DNA from: Streptomyces sp. HUAS 15-9
GTDB taxonomy: Bacteria > Actinomycetota > Actinomycetes > Streptomycetales > Streptomycetaceae
Assembly: GCF_025642155.1 (NCBI RefSeq)
Contig: NZ_CP106798.1
Span: 8,184,001-8,248,000 of the forward strand
Length of the DNA: 64,000 bases
Reading direction: 5' to 3'
This document shows positions 24,579 to 33,658 of this stretch, piece after piece. The number at the start of each line of letters is the position of its first letter. The first letter of the stretch is position 1. The position numbers were made by a program, and so were the translations under genes. The notes under the pieces were generated by a model that did no database searches, was not told where the DNA came from, and saw nothing but the letters and a program-made list of their open reading frames with translations.

Positions 24579-25234
24579 TCGTCGTCGACGACCAAGCCGT
24601 GGTCCGGGCCGGCTTCGCCGCCATCGTGGACGCCGAACCCGACCTGACCGTCGTGGCCGAGGCCGGTGACGGAGCCGCCGCGGTGTCGCTCGCCACCGCC
24701 GAGACACCCGACCTCGTCATGATGGACATCCGGATGCCGGGCATGGACGGACTCACCGCGACCCGCCTGATCACCGCACTGGAGAACGGGCCGCGGGTGC
24801 TGGTGCTCACCACGTTCGACCTCGACGAGTATGTGTACGAGGCACTGCGCGCCGGCGCGTCCGGGTTCCTGCTCAAGGACGCGCATCCGGAGGAACTGCT
24901 GACCGCCATCCGCGTCGTCGCCGCCGGAGACGGGATCCTGGCCCCGGCCGTGACCCGCCGTCTCATCGACACCTTCGCGCACAACGCCCCACAACCGCCC
25001 CCGGTGACCGGTGCGCTCGGCCGGCTCACCCCGCGCGAGAGGGAAGTGCTGCTGAAGATCGCCGGCGGTCTGACCAACGCCGAGATCGGAGCCGAACTGG
25101 GCGTGACCACGGGCACCGTGAAGACCCATGTGAACGCCCTGCTGTCCAAACTCGGGCTGCGCGACCGGGTCCAGGCCACGATTCTCGCCTACGAGAGCGG
25201 ACTGGTCCGTCCCCGCGGTATCGGGACGTCCTGA
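24575..25234 (+). CDS. NarL/FixJ-type response regulator
   Basis: 219-residue regulator. Receiver domain: IVVDDQAVVRAGF, phosphoacceptor in DLVMMDIRMPGMDG, VLTTFDLDEYVYEAL with the conserved Thr, and FLLKDAHPEELL with Lys. C-terminal LuxR helix-turn-helix: LTPREREVLLKIAGGL, then TVKTHVNALLSKLGL. Start: GTG 24575 overlaps the kinase stop as GTGA. The first beta strand would be unusually short; an AGGAGG at 24550-24555 is better placed for a start at the ATA of 24569 or nearby, so the true N-terminus could be two residues longer. Partner of the tandem kinase. Confidence 0.92.
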   Translation: MIVVDDQAVVRAGFAAIVDAEPDLTVVAEAGDGAAAVSLATAETPDLVMMDIRMPGMDGLTATRLITALENGPRVLVLTTFDLDEYVYEALRAGASGFLLKDAHPEELLTAIRVVAAGDGILAPAVTRRLIDTFAHNAPQPPPVTGALGRLTPREREVLLKIAGGLTNAEIGAELGVTTGTVKTHVNALLSKLGLRDRVQATILAYESGLVRPRGIGTS

Positions 25235-25260
25235 AGAGCCGGGGCGGTCATACTGTGCGC

Positions 25261-25920
25261 ATGCGTCTCGGGGTGGTCACCGCGATCCTCTACTGCCTGC
25301 AGTTCAGCCGGGAGTTGAATGACGAGCAAGTCGAGCGCATCGCCCGAATGGTCCTGGAACAGCCCATCTACGACCTCCCCGTCGAGGAGCAGTACGCGGG
25401 CATCGAGGCGGCCCTGGCCGAGGACGCCGGGGAGCAGGACCTGGCCTGGCAACCGCATGACGAGCCGGCCGTACGGGACTTCCTGCGGCGCCTGCTGGAG
25501 CGTCTGGACGCGTTGCGGCCATGGCAGGAACCGCCTTCGCGCAGCCTGGGGTTCAACCGCTGGCAGGAGTACAAACGCGGGGCGCTCCTGGCTCACGTAC
25601 GGCTGTACTCGCCGGCGCAGGACACTCTGCACGCCAGGCTGCGCACCGTGCCCGATGACGAGGACCGGTTGCGGGCGGTGGTGCTGCGGCTGCGCTCCGG
25701 GGACGAAGTCGCCGTGGTGGCACCGCCGTTGCCGGACGGATACGATGCGGTGCTGATGGCCGTGCCGCCGCATCGGCCCGCCGCGCAGGTGATCGAGGCG
25801 TTCGTCACCCACACCGGATACGAGCGTGAGCGGGTGTCCGAGGCGGTACGACGGCGCTGGGGACGGGGCGGACACCGGGAGCAAAAGGTGCCTCCCGGTG
25901 TGCGGCCACTGCGGGACTGA
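25261..25920 (+). CDS. Protein of unknown function
   Basis: 219-residue soluble protein, rich in charged residues, beginning MRLGVVTAILYCLQFSRELN. It contains IYDLPVEEQYAGIEAALAED, PWQEPPSRSLGFNRW and a basic C-terminus. I recognise no domain, membrane segment or catalytic motif. ATG 25261 is used; an in-frame GTG at 25255 is two codons earlier. No clear ribosome site is visible. A CATACT -10-like hexamer six bases before the ATG would fit a leaderless message. It is 26 bases after the response regulator and convergent with the next gene. Confidence 0.65.
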   Translation: MRLGVVTAILYCLQFSRELNDEQVERIARMVLEQPIYDLPVEEQYAGIEAALAEDAGEQDLAWQPHDEPAVRDFLRRLLERLDALRPWQEPPSRSLGFNRWQEYKRGALLAHVRLYSPAQDTLHARLRTVPDDEDRLRAVVLRLRSGDEVAVVAPPLPDGYDAVLMAVPPHRPAAQVIEAFVTHTGYERERVSEAVRRRWGRGGHREQKVPPGVRPLRD

Positions 25921-25932
25921 ACCCGCCGCGAT

Positions 25933-26484
25933 TCAAAGGACGTCGAGGCCATCGCCGCGGGCTACGACCTGGTCGTGCACCGCGGCATACAGCTTCGACA
26001 TGGCGTCCCGGACCCGTTCGAGATCCTCGTCGTCCAGCGCGGCGAGGGCGTTGGCCGCGGCCTGGCGCACCGGATGGGGTACTTCGTCCTCGGCCGCGAG
26101 CCGGTAGGCGACGGTGCGGCGTGCGGCGCGCTCTTCGTCCGTGACGCCACCGACGTTCATCGGGAAGACGGCCGCCTGGTAGTTGGCCACGCCGACGAGG
26201 ACGCCGTGCGCGATGCCGTCGGCGGAGCCGCGCGTCGTCGCCTCCCGCCGGGCGGCACTGAAACCGGCCATGGCCCGCCGCCGAACGAGCAACGCGCCGA
26301 CGACGGAACCCGCCCCGGCGACCGCCCCTGCGACAAGTGCCACGATCCAGCCGCCGAGAAGAGCGCCGAGAAGTCCGCCCGATGCGGTCACCAGGCAGGC
26401 TATGCCGGCCGTCACCAGCATGAGGGCGCGTGCGGGTGTCAGGGTCTTCACGCCGTGCAGTCTGCCAGGCCGGCGGCGCCCCAT
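25933..26484 (-). CDS. Membrane protein with two N-terminal helices, unknown function
   Basis: 183 residues: two hydrophobic segments (residues ~18-75, LMLVTAGIACLVTASGGLLG) followed by a soluble domain with FSAARREATTRGSADGIAHG and a long helical C-terminus (VRQAAANALAALDDEDLERV). No named domain recognised. ATG 26484 preceded by AAGGGAACGAGACG is used; a GTG at 26451 (VKTLTPARAL) is a second choice. Divergent from the S1-domain gene at 26557. Confidence 0.65.
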   Translation of the reverse strand: MGRRRPGRLHGVKTLTPARALMLVTAGIACLVTASGGLLGALLGGWIVALVAGAVAGAGSVVGALLVRRRAMAGFSAARREATTRGSADGIAHGVLVGVANYQAAVFPMNVGGVTDEERAARRTVAYRLAAEDEVPHPVRQAAANALAALDDEDLERVRDAMSKLYAAVHDQVVARGDGLDVL

Positions 26485-26556
26485 CGACGTCTCGTTCCCT
26501 TCCTTCCCGCGGAAATCCCTTGGGACGACGTCGGTCTCGTACGGGAACATGGGGCT

Positions 26557-27801
26557 GTGCCACTGCCCTACGTCTACCGCGTCACCAAGTACGACCCCGC
26601 CGACCGCGACGAACACGGCCACTACACCGGCGATGAGGACGTCGTCAGCGATCACGGCGAGGTCGAGTCGGCCTACCTTGCGGCCGTCGAGGCCTTCGCC
26701 ACGGATGCCGGTGTCGACCGCCTCTCCGTACGCGAGCCACAGATCCCCGGCCTTGTGCACTTCGGTGCCGAGCCGCCCATGAGGGACTTCGGGCTGGACG
26801 GACTCTTCCCCGGCCCGGTCGGCTTCCACGACGGAGCGGAGATACCGCTCGCCACAGGGCTGGAACTGGTGCGGGTCATGCTGCGCGACGGCGGAGCCTG
26901 GTGCCGGCTGGAAGTGGAGGGTGTTTTCGCGGTGCACGTCGGCCGGGACCAGTACCTCTACGTCGGCAGCAACCGGCCCGGCGAGCAGGCGGCGGCACGG
27001 ACCCGCGCCCTCGGCCTGTTCCCGGAACGCCTGACCGCCTCCCCGTACGACATGGACACCGACGGGGAACAGCAGGTCCAGCGACCGGGCGACGACGAGT
27101 TCTGGGCCGCCCTGCACTGGTCGGTCACCTCGGGACGCGCCGGGCTCCTGGAGGAGACCTACGTCGAAGGCGCCTCACGCCGGCACCGCCTCACCTCCGA
27201 CACGATCGACTCGGTACGGGCCGGGATCGCTCCCCGCGCCCGGCTGGCCGTGTGGCCGGACCTGTCCTCCGACATCGACGCGGTCCTCGGGGTCTTCCCC
27301 GCCGACGGCCTGGTGGAAGGCGTCTGGCAGGACGAGGACGGCCGGATCCACGGCGTCGTCACCGACGAGAGCGGATATCAGGAGTTGGCCGACCGGATCT
27401 CGGGCGCCGTGGCCGCGGCGCTCCTTTCCCTGTACGCGGACGAACGTGTGCCTCTGTCCGCAGCCGTCATGCCCGACCCGGACGGAGTGGTACGCGCCCT
27501 CTGGCGCACCGATCCGACACCGGGCGACCGGAGCTGGGCCTTCCGAAAGACCCTTGGGCGAGGCGACATCGTCACCGGCACGGTGAGCTGCATCGCCGAA
27601 ATCGGCGTCACCTTCGTGGACCTGGGCGGCTGCGTGGCGTTGATCAATCTCCCCGAGCTCTCCTGGCGACACGTCGACCACCCCTGCGACATCCTCTCCG
27701 TCGGTCAGGAGATCAACGCCAAGATCCTCGACATCGACCCGGTACGCGAACGCGTCTCACTCTCCCTCAAGGCCTTGCACGAAGAGCGGACAACTCCGTG
27801 A
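26557..27801 (+). CDS. S1 RNA-binding domain protein
   Basis: 414 residues starting MPLPYVYRVTKYDPADRDEH. Residues ~1-320 are an unassigned region; residues ~330-405 form an S1/OB-fold: LGRGDIVTGTVSCIAEIGVT, then LINLPELSWRHVDHPCDILS and VSLSLKALHEE. S1 domains bind RNA, often on ribosomes. GTG 26557 is chosen because the conserved start follows it; the frame remains open far upstream without coding character. Its stop overlaps the LRV-repeat gene start (GTGA), so the two proteins are made together. Confidence 0.82.
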   Translation: MPLPYVYRVTKYDPADRDEHGHYTGDEDVVSDHGEVESAYLAAVEAFATDAGVDRLSVREPQIPGLVHFGAEPPMRDFGLDGLFPGPVGFHDGAEIPLATGLELVRVMLRDGGAWCRLEVEGVFAVHVGRDQYLYVGSNRPGEQAAARTRALGLFPERLTASPYDMDTDGEQQVQRPGDDEFWAALHWSVTSGRAGLLEETYVEGASRRHRLTSDTIDSVRAGIAPRARLAVWPDLSSDIDAVLGVFPADGLVEGVWQDEDGRIHGVVTDESGYQELADRISGAVAAALLSLYADERVPLSAAVMPDPDGVVRALWRTDPTPGDRSWAFRKTLGRGDIVTGTVSCIAEIGVTFVDLGGCVALINLPELSWRHVDHPCDILSVGQEINAKILDIDPVRERVSLSLKALHEERTTP

Positions 27802-29309
27802 ACCATGTGCTGTGCGGGCTCGCCGTCAACCCGTCCCTCCCGGCCGATCTGGTCGACCGGCTGATCGAGATCGCGGACACCGAAGTCGCCGAGGCGCTCG
27901 CGTACCGCCATGACCTCAGCCATGCCCAGGCGGTCGCGCTGGCCGGGCGCGTCGAGGAGGCAGCCGTGCATCTCGCCTACGAAGGGAGGCTGACCGTCGC
28001 CGACATCGATCCGGTGGCACAGCCGTGGGCCGCGCTCGCCCTGCTGGAGGAGAACGCGGGTAGTGCGGAGTGGGCTCGCCTGCTCGCCGCGGACCCGGTC
28101 GTGGAGCACCGGGAGAGACTGGCTGCCTGCCCCGGCCTGCCGTCCGACGTCCTGGAGACACTCGCCGCCGACCCGGACATACGCGTCGTCGCGGAACTCG
28201 CGCTGTGGACGACGCCGGACATGGCGGTCCGGCTCGCGCGGCACCCGCACGCCGAAGTCCGCAGCGCGGTGGCGGCCAACGAGTCGACGCCGCCGGATGT
28301 CCTGGCGATGCTGGTCACGGGTGAGGGCATACCGCCGGCCCAGCGGTGTCTGGTCTGCGATCGCGAGGCTACGCCCTTCGTGCACGATCCGAACTGCCCA
28401 CGGACCGACTGCGATCTGTCGCCGGGCGCCGCGTGCGACGGTTCCCATGAGTCCACCGTTCACGCGCTGCGGGAGAGGGCCCTGCGTAATCCGGCCACGC
28501 CCGTCGACGTTCTCGTCGGCTTTGCCGACCACTCCTCACCGGTGCTGCACTGGGAGTTGGCCGCCCGCCCGGACCTGCCGCCGCAGCTCTGCGAAAGGTT
28601 TGCCGATGATCCCGCTCCCGGGGTCCGGGCCGACCTCGCGAAGAATCCCGTGATCGGTGAGGCACTGATGCGCGCGCTGGCCACCGACCCCAGCCCGGAC
28701 GTGCGGCGCCACGTCGCACTCAACCCGAACGTGCCCCTCGACCTGCTCACCGACCTGGCCGGCACGGCAAAGATCGGCTCGACCCTGCTGCCCCGCATCG
28801 CCGCCGCTTCTCCGGCCGAGGTCATGGATCTGGCCAAGTCCCCGCACCCGGGCGTACGGATGCTCGTGGCCGAACGACGTGATCTGCCGGACGAGATCCG
28901 CGACGCACTGGCCGTCGATCCCGACGCGAAGGTGCTCAAGTCGATCGCCGGGCACCCGGGGCTGTCCGAAGCCCAGTTGCGCTCCATGGTCGACCGGCAC
29001 GGCGTCCGGGTCGCCGCCAAGGTGGCGGCCAACCCGGACACTCCGCCCGTGCTGCTGGAGGAGCTGACACGGCACGAACCGCCGGTGCAGAAAGCCTTCC
29101 GTGTGGTGGCCCGGCACCGCAACGCCACGCCCCTGGCGCTGCTGGCCTGCCTGGCGGACCGGCAGGCCCGGCCCATGGCCGCCAAGCACCCGGCCCTGCC
29201 GCCCGACGTGCTGACCGACCTGCTCGCCGACGACGACTGGCGGGTGGTCGAGGCGGCGGCCGCCAACCCCGCGCTGCCGCTCGCCGTGATGTCCGAGCTG
29301 GTGCCCTGA
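27798..29309 (+). CDS. Leucine-rich-repeat-variant (LRV) protein with an internal Cys cluster
   Basis: 503 residues of ~24-residue alpha-helical repeats of LRV/HEAT type, e.g. LAADPDIRVVAELALWTTPD, RHPHAEVRSAVAANESTPPD and ATDPSPDVRRHVALNPNVPL. The repeats are broken at residues ~184-216 by five cysteines (Cys184, 187, 200, 205, 213) in RCLVCDRE..NCPRTDCDL..ACDGSH, a plausible zinc or Fe-S site. LRV proteins are known with an N-terminal Fe-S cluster; here it is internal. GTG 27798 overlaps the S1 gene's stop. Probably a protein-protein scaffold working with the S1 protein; role unknown. Convergent with the permease. Confidence 0.82.
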   Translation: MNHVLCGLAVNPSLPADLVDRLIEIADTEVAEALAYRHDLSHAQAVALAGRVEEAAVHLAYEGRLTVADIDPVAQPWAALALLEENAGSAEWARLLAADPVVEHRERLAACPGLPSDVLETLAADPDIRVVAELALWTTPDMAVRLARHPHAEVRSAVAANESTPPDVLAMLVTGEGIPPAQRCLVCDREATPFVHDPNCPRTDCDLSPGAACDGSHESTVHALRERALRNPATPVDVLVGFADHSSPVLHWELAARPDLPPQLCERFADDPAPGVRADLAKNPVIGEALMRALATDPSPDVRRHVALNPNVPLDLLTDLAGTAKIGSTLLPRIAAASPAEVMDLAKSPHPGVRMLVAERRDLPDEIRDALAVDPDAKVLKSIAGHPGLSEAQLRSMVDRHGVRVAAKVAANPDTPPVLLEELTRHEPPVQKAFRVVARHRNATPLALLACLADRQARPMAAKHPALPPDVLTDLLADDDWRVVEAAAANPALPLAVMSELVP

Positions 29310-29312
29310 CGC

Positions 29313-30959
29313 TCAGACGACGCCCTCCTCCTCCGGCACGACGACCTGGTCGACCATGTGCTGGATCTGTTCCGTCGGCAGCGCGACCGCCATGGCCCAG
29401 TAGTAGATGCCGAGGCTGAACGCGGACGTGACGGCGATGTCCCACCACAACGGGAACCACGGGTGCTTGAGGGGCCCGAAGTCGCTGAGGTAGACGATCA
29501 GCCCCATGCCGATCAGGTAGGCGGGCAGCCACTGGGCCGCGCGCAGGTCGAGCTGGGGCGTGATGGGGTTCATCTCGAACACCCGGTTGGCGATCAGGAT
29601 GACGTAGCCGATGAGGATCGCGATGCCGAGCTTCCAGTCGGTGGCCCAACCGGACCACAGGATCAGCAGGTTGGCGACGATGAAGGCCAGCGGTGACATC
29701 CAGTTGCCGCCGGGCAGCCGGTAGGGACGGTGCGCGTCGGGCAGCCGCCTGCGGAACACACCGAAGGACAGCGGAGCACCGGCGTACATGAGCACACTGG
29801 CACTGGTGATCAGTCCGACGAGGGAGCGCCAGCTGGGGAACGGCAGGAAGCAGACGCACCCGATGACGAACGCGGTGAGCAGGCCGATCCAGGGGACTCC
29901 GCGCCGGTTGGTGGCCTCGAACGCGGAGGGCACATAGCCGTTGCGGCTGAGGCCGTAGGAGACCCGGGAGGATCCGGTGATGTAGATCAGGCCGGTCCCG
30001 GCGGGGGAGACGACGGCGTCGAGGTAGAGGACCGTGGCCAGCCAGCCCAGGCCGATGAGCGTGGCGACCTGGGCGAACGGACCGCTCAGGGCGGTGAACG
30101 CGGAGGTGGCCCAGTGGCTGCCGATCTGCGAGGCGGGCAGCGCGGCGAGGAAGGTGACCTGGAGAAGGATGTAGATCACGATGCCGATGACGATCGATCC
30201 GATCACCGCCCGCGGGATGTCGCGCTTGGGGTGGGCGCTCTCACCGGCGAGCTGGTCGGCCTGCTCGAAGCCCAGCAGCGCGAAGATGATGCCGCTGGTG
30301 GAGACGGCGGACAGGATGCCCTTGGCCCCGTAGGGGTCGAATCCGTCGGCCGCGGTGAAGTTGCCGGTGTGGAACTGGGCAACGGCCAGCACGAAGATCG
30401 TCAGCAGCGGGACGCCGACCTTCCACCAGGTCGCCGCGCTGTTGGTGCGGGCGAGCAGACGGATGCTGAGGAAGTTGATGGCCGTGATGACCGCCATCAG
30501 TCCCACCGCGACGGCGATGCCGGGCGGGGTCAGGACATGCTCGCCGCCTCTGATCTTCTCCCAGCCGCTCGCCCAGGAGTAGTGCTGGGCGTAGGTGATC
30601 ATCGCCAGCACCTCGATGGGTGCCACCGTGGCAGCCTGCAGCCAGGAGAACCAGCCGAAGGAAGCGCCCGCGGCGCCGCCGTAGGCGTAGTGGGGGAAGC
30701 GGGCGGTCCCGCCGGAGACCGGATACATCCCGCCGAGCTCGGCGTGCACCAGCGCCAGGATCAGGATCGCGAGGCCGCCGATGCCCCAGGAGATGATCGC
30801 CGCGGGCCCGGCCGCCGCCAGGGCCCCCTGCGCGCCGAACAGCCATCCGGATCCGGTGATCGACCCCTCCGAGGCCCAGATGAGCCCGATGAAGCCGATC
30901 TCGCGCCTCAGCCCCGGCCGATGGGTTCCCGCGGCCGGCGACTTTTCCGATACGGCCAT
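29313..30959 (-). CDS. APC-family amino acid permease
   Basis: 548-residue membrane transporter with ~13-14 helices. The first helix has the family hallmark FIGLIWASEGSITGSGWLFG, followed by ELGGMYPVSGGTARFPHYAY and GFEQADQLAGESAHPKRDIP (the conserved loop of cation-coupled amino acid permeases). Close to annotated APC permeases of Streptomyces and Mycobacterium. ATG 30959 with GAGGGGGTG upstream. Substrate not predictable. Monocistronic. Confidence 0.92.
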   Translation of the reverse strand: MAVSEKSPAAGTHRPGLRREIGFIGLIWASEGSITGSGWLFGAQGALAAAGPAAIISWGIGGLAILILALVHAELGGMYPVSGGTARFPHYAYGGAAGASFGWFSWLQAATVAPIEVLAMITYAQHYSWASGWEKIRGGEHVLTPPGIAVAVGLMAVITAINFLSIRLLARTNSAATWWKVGVPLLTIFVLAVAQFHTGNFTAADGFDPYGAKGILSAVSTSGIIFALLGFEQADQLAGESAHPKRDIPRAVIGSIVIGIVIYILLQVTFLAALPASQIGSHWATSAFTALSGPFAQVATLIGLGWLATVLYLDAVVSPAGTGLIYITGSSRVSYGLSRNGYVPSAFEATNRRGVPWIGLLTAFVIGCVCFLPFPSWRSLVGLITSASVLMYAGAPLSFGVFRRRLPDAHRPYRLPGGNWMSPLAFIVANLLILWSGWATDWKLGIAILIGYVILIANRVFEMNPITPQLDLRAAQWLPAYLIGMGLIVYLSDFGPLKHPWFPLWWDIAVTSAFSLGIYYWAMAVALPTEQIQHMVDQVVVPEEEGVV

Positions 30960-31097
30960 GTGCCACACCCCCTCACAAGGGTGATGCCGCTCTCCATCGT
31001 GCCACTGTGCGAGGCACTTGGCCGGGGCCGTGAGCTGGAAAATCGACCGATGAGTGGGCTGCCGCGGACCTGGTCACCGTGCGGGAGACGCGGAACG

Positions 31098-31631
31098 TCA
31101 GCTTGGTGGGTCCGCGTCGGGGCAGCCCGTCAGCTGACGTGACGACCACTGGAGGTGCAGGAGCTTGTAGGCGCGGCGGAAGATGTAGGCCGCCGTGGGC
31201 AGTTCGACGAAGACGGCCAGCGCGGCGGACGCCCAGACGTCGGGCGTACCGACGGCGAGTGACGCGTCGAACCACGCGTCGCACACGAGCAGCACCGCGG
31301 TCGCCAGTGCCGGGATCACCACGGCACGGTGCCGGCGGAAACCGAGGACGGCTGTGGCCGTGAAGGCGGCGAGCAGCAGCAGATCGAAGCCGACCCAGGT
31401 CACCCGCCAGGAGTGGACCTGATAGTCGGAGGGGAGCGTCAGCCCGAGGATCACTGTCCAGGGAATGAGGCCCAGCGCGGACGCGGCCAGCAACTTGATG
31501 GTGTGCCGACGGCGCCGCTCGAACGGCTCGTCCCGGCCGGGGCGGCGCGCGGCGGCGGAGCGTGTCGGCGAGGCGGTCTCCATGCGCGGGCGCGGGGCGG
31601 CCGTCGCCGGAGTGCTGGTTGCCTGGCTCAT
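31098..31631 (-). CDS. Membrane protein, unknown function
   Basis: 177 residues: a 45-residue basic cytosolic start (MSQATSTPATAAPRPRMETA) and four hydrophobic helices (LAASALGLIPWTVILGLTLP, LLLLAAFTATAVLG, VIPALATAVLLVCDAW, AALAVFVELPTAAYIF). The arrangement with DAWFDASLAVG resembles small Streptomyces proteins of unknown role. ATG 31631 overlaps the stop of the 89-residue gene (ATGA). Second gene of a two-gene unit. Confidence 0.78.
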   Translation of the reverse strand: MSQATSTPATAAPRPRMETASPTRSAAARRPGRDEPFERRRRHTIKLLAASALGLIPWTVILGLTLPSDYQVHSWRVTWVGFDLLLLAAFTATAVLGFRRHRAVVIPALATAVLLVCDAWFDASLAVGTPDVWASAALAVFVELPTAAYIFRRAYKLLHLQWSSRQLTGCPDADPPS

Positions 31632-31897
31632 CGCCGGACCGGTCCGTCGACCGGCCCGTGCGCCCGTGCGGGGTACCGGTTCGCCGTGCGCCCGGCGGTC
31701 AGCCAGCCGAGAGTGGCCAGGAGCACTCCGGCCAGAGCGTTCGGGAGCTGCCGGCTCAGCAGCATCACGAGGGCCGCCGCGTCCAGGCCCACGACCAGGA
31801 GAACGAGTACGACACGGCGCCGTGCCGCCCGTGGGTCCCCGGTCGCCCGTCGACGGCCGGGGCGGGTGTGCAGAAGGCCCGGTGTGAGGACGCTCAT
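31628..31897 (-). CDS. Small membrane protein, unknown function
   Basis: 89 residues with two hydrophobic segments (VVLVLLVVGLDAAALVMLL; ALAGVLLATLGWLTAG) between basic ends. ATG 31897 with GGGAGAGGTG eight bases upstream is clearly better than the upstream in-frame start at 32044. Translationally coupled to the four-helix membrane protein. No domain recognised. Confidence 0.72.
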   Translation of the reverse strand: MSVLTPGLLHTRPGRRRATGDPRAARRRVVLVLLVVGLDAAALVMLLSRQLPNALAGVLLATLGWLTAGRTANRYPARAHGPVDGPVRR

Positions 31898-32227
31898 CGC
31901 CGTCACCTCTCCCGGCGCTCTGGGGTGTGGTCCATGTCCGCCTCCAGCGAAAAACGCGGATGCACACGACAACCGAGGAAGCCCGCGCCGGTATTTCCGG
32001 ATCCCGCCAGGAGAGCTGTCGTCGGCGCGTGACGTGGGACACACACTCCCCGAGCCCGTCTGCGCGGCCCTGAGTTCACCTCCCCACGATCAACGAATCA
32101 GATGGAGACTGACTCGGCTGTCGCTCGATTCAAAGCGGCCGTACGTGATGCGAATCGGCTGTACGCGGATATTCGGGAGCGTCGACGAGCCCATGGGCGG
32201 GCACGGGCACGGTACGGCAGGCAGGAG
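31898..32227. other. Gene-free stretch upstream of the FAD monooxygenase
   Basis: No coding region with actinomycete codon bias on either strand. It must hold the promoter of the minus-strand membrane-protein pair, but no clear -35/-10 pair is visible. GC content drops after about 32080. Confidence 0.5.
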
Positions 32228-32271
32228 TATGATATTCATCGCGTGATGAATTACTGCCGATGAATTACTGC
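32228..32271. promoter_or_regulatory. -10 element, 18-base palindrome and direct repeats before the FAD monooxygenase
   Basis: TATGAT (32228-32233) is a near-consensus -10. It abuts the palindrome ATTCATC-GCGT-GATGAAT (32234-32251). The right arm starts a 13-base perfect direct repeat GATGAATTACTGC (32245-32257 and 32259-32271). The AT-rich operator covers the expected transcription start, fitting a MarR- or TetR-type repressor encoded elsewhere. Confidence 0.6.
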
Positions 32272-32293
32272 TCTCCCGAAAGGCAGGGCCGTG

Positions 32294-33526
32294 ATGGAGC
32301 GGACCACGTGTTGTGTAGTGGGAGGTGGCCCCGCCGGCATGGTGCTCGCGCTGCTGCTGGCGCGGGCCGGTGTCGCGGTGACGGTGCTGGAGAAGCACGG
32401 TGACTTCCTGCGTGACTTCCGCGGTGACACCGTGCACCCCTCGACGCTGGCGTTGCTCGACGACCTGGGTCTGGCCGAGCGCTTCGCGCAACTGCCGCAG
32501 CGCAGGGTGCGCACCGTCCAACTGCCCATCGGGGCCGGCCGGTCGCCGGTCACGGTCGCGGATCTCGCGGTGCTGCGCGGCCCGTACAACTACGTCGCGA
32601 TGGTGCCCCAGTGGGACCTGCTGGACCTCCTCGCGGACGAGGCCCGGCGCGAGCCGTCCTTCGACCTGTGGATGAACACCGAGGCGACCTCCTTCCTGGT
32701 CGAGGGCGGACGGGTGACCGGAGTGCGCTACCGCACCGCCGAGGGCGCCACCGGCGAGCTGCGTGCCGTCCTCACGGTCGCCTGCGACGGCCGCGGGTCG
32801 CTGGCCCGCTCCCGGCCGGAGCTGGGGCTGCGCCGCTTCGGCTGCCCGATGGACGCCTGGTGGTTCCGGCTGCCGCGGCACGAGGGCGATCCGAGCGGGC
32901 TCGTCGGCGGCGCCGGCGATCACTTCCTGACCGCGATGATCGACCGCGGGGACTACTGGCAGTGCGCCGCGCTCATTCCCAAGGGCACCGACGCGGAGCG
33001 CCGGGCCGCCGGTCTCGAGCGATTCCGGGCCGACTTCGCCGCCGCCGTCCCGTGGGTCGCGGACCGTACGGACCGGCTGCGCTCATGGGACGAGGTCAAG
33101 CTCCTCGACGTACGTCTGGACCGGCTGCGCCGCTGGCATCGCCCCGGACTGCTGTGCATCGGTGACGCCGCGCACGCGATGTCCCCGGTCTTCGGCATCG
33201 GTATCAACCTCGCCGTGGAGGACGCGGTGGCCGCCGCCCGGTATCTCGTCGAGCCGCTGCGCCGCGGGGGCGTGGGCCTGCACGACGTACGCGGTCTGCA
33301 GCGCCGTCGCCTGCTCACCACGGTCGTCACACAGACGCTCCAGCGGATCGCCCATGCCCGTGTCATCGCTCCCGTACTGCGGGGGCAGCCGCCCCTGGGC
33401 AGCGTGGAACGCGCCCAGCGCATGGCCGGTCTGCTCACAGGATCACGGTTCGTACGGCGTCTGCCCGCGTACTTCATCGGGTACGGCGCGCTGCGTGAGC
33501 GGCCACCGGCCGTGGCCGTCCGATAG
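32294..33526 (+). CDS. FAD-dependent monooxygenase (PF01494 group A)
   Basis: 410-residue flavin hydroxylase. FAD-binding GxGxxG in CCVVGGGPAGMVLALLLARA, the DG region CDGRGSLARSRPELGL, and the GD motif LLCIGDAAHAMSPVFGIGIN. Length and motifs fit aromatic hydroxylases of the PHBH fold. ATG 32294 (or GTG 32291 one codon earlier) follows GGCAGGG. No pathway genes are adjacent. A strong operator-like palindrome lies upstream, but no regulator gene adjoins, so control is probably in trans. Substrate unknown. Confidence 0.9.
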   Translation: MERTTCCVVGGGPAGMVLALLLARAGVAVTVLEKHGDFLRDFRGDTVHPSTLALLDDLGLAERFAQLPQRRVRTVQLPIGAGRSPVTVADLAVLRGPYNYVAMVPQWDLLDLLADEARREPSFDLWMNTEATSFLVEGGRVTGVRYRTAEGATGELRAVLTVACDGRGSLARSRPELGLRRFGCPMDAWWFRLPRHEGDPSGLVGGAGDHFLTAMIDRGDYWQCAALIPKGTDAERRAAGLERFRADFAAAVPWVADRTDRLRSWDEVKLLDVRLDRLRRWHRPGLLCIGDAAHAMSPVFGIGINLAVEDAVAAARYLVEPLRRGGVGLHDVRGLQRRRLLTTVVTQTLQRIAHARVIAPVLRGQPPLGSVERAQRMAGLLTGSRFVRRLPAYFIGYGALRERPPAVAVR

Positions 33527-33658
33527 TCGCGGAGCGTCAGCCGCGAGGTGAGACGTTCCTATACGTGAACATTGCTCGCGTAGGTGTACAGCTCCGGAGG
33601 TGCTGTGCAAGGCTCCCGCCAACCCCTTGCACCGCAGCCTCGTTGAGGGAAGGCGCCC

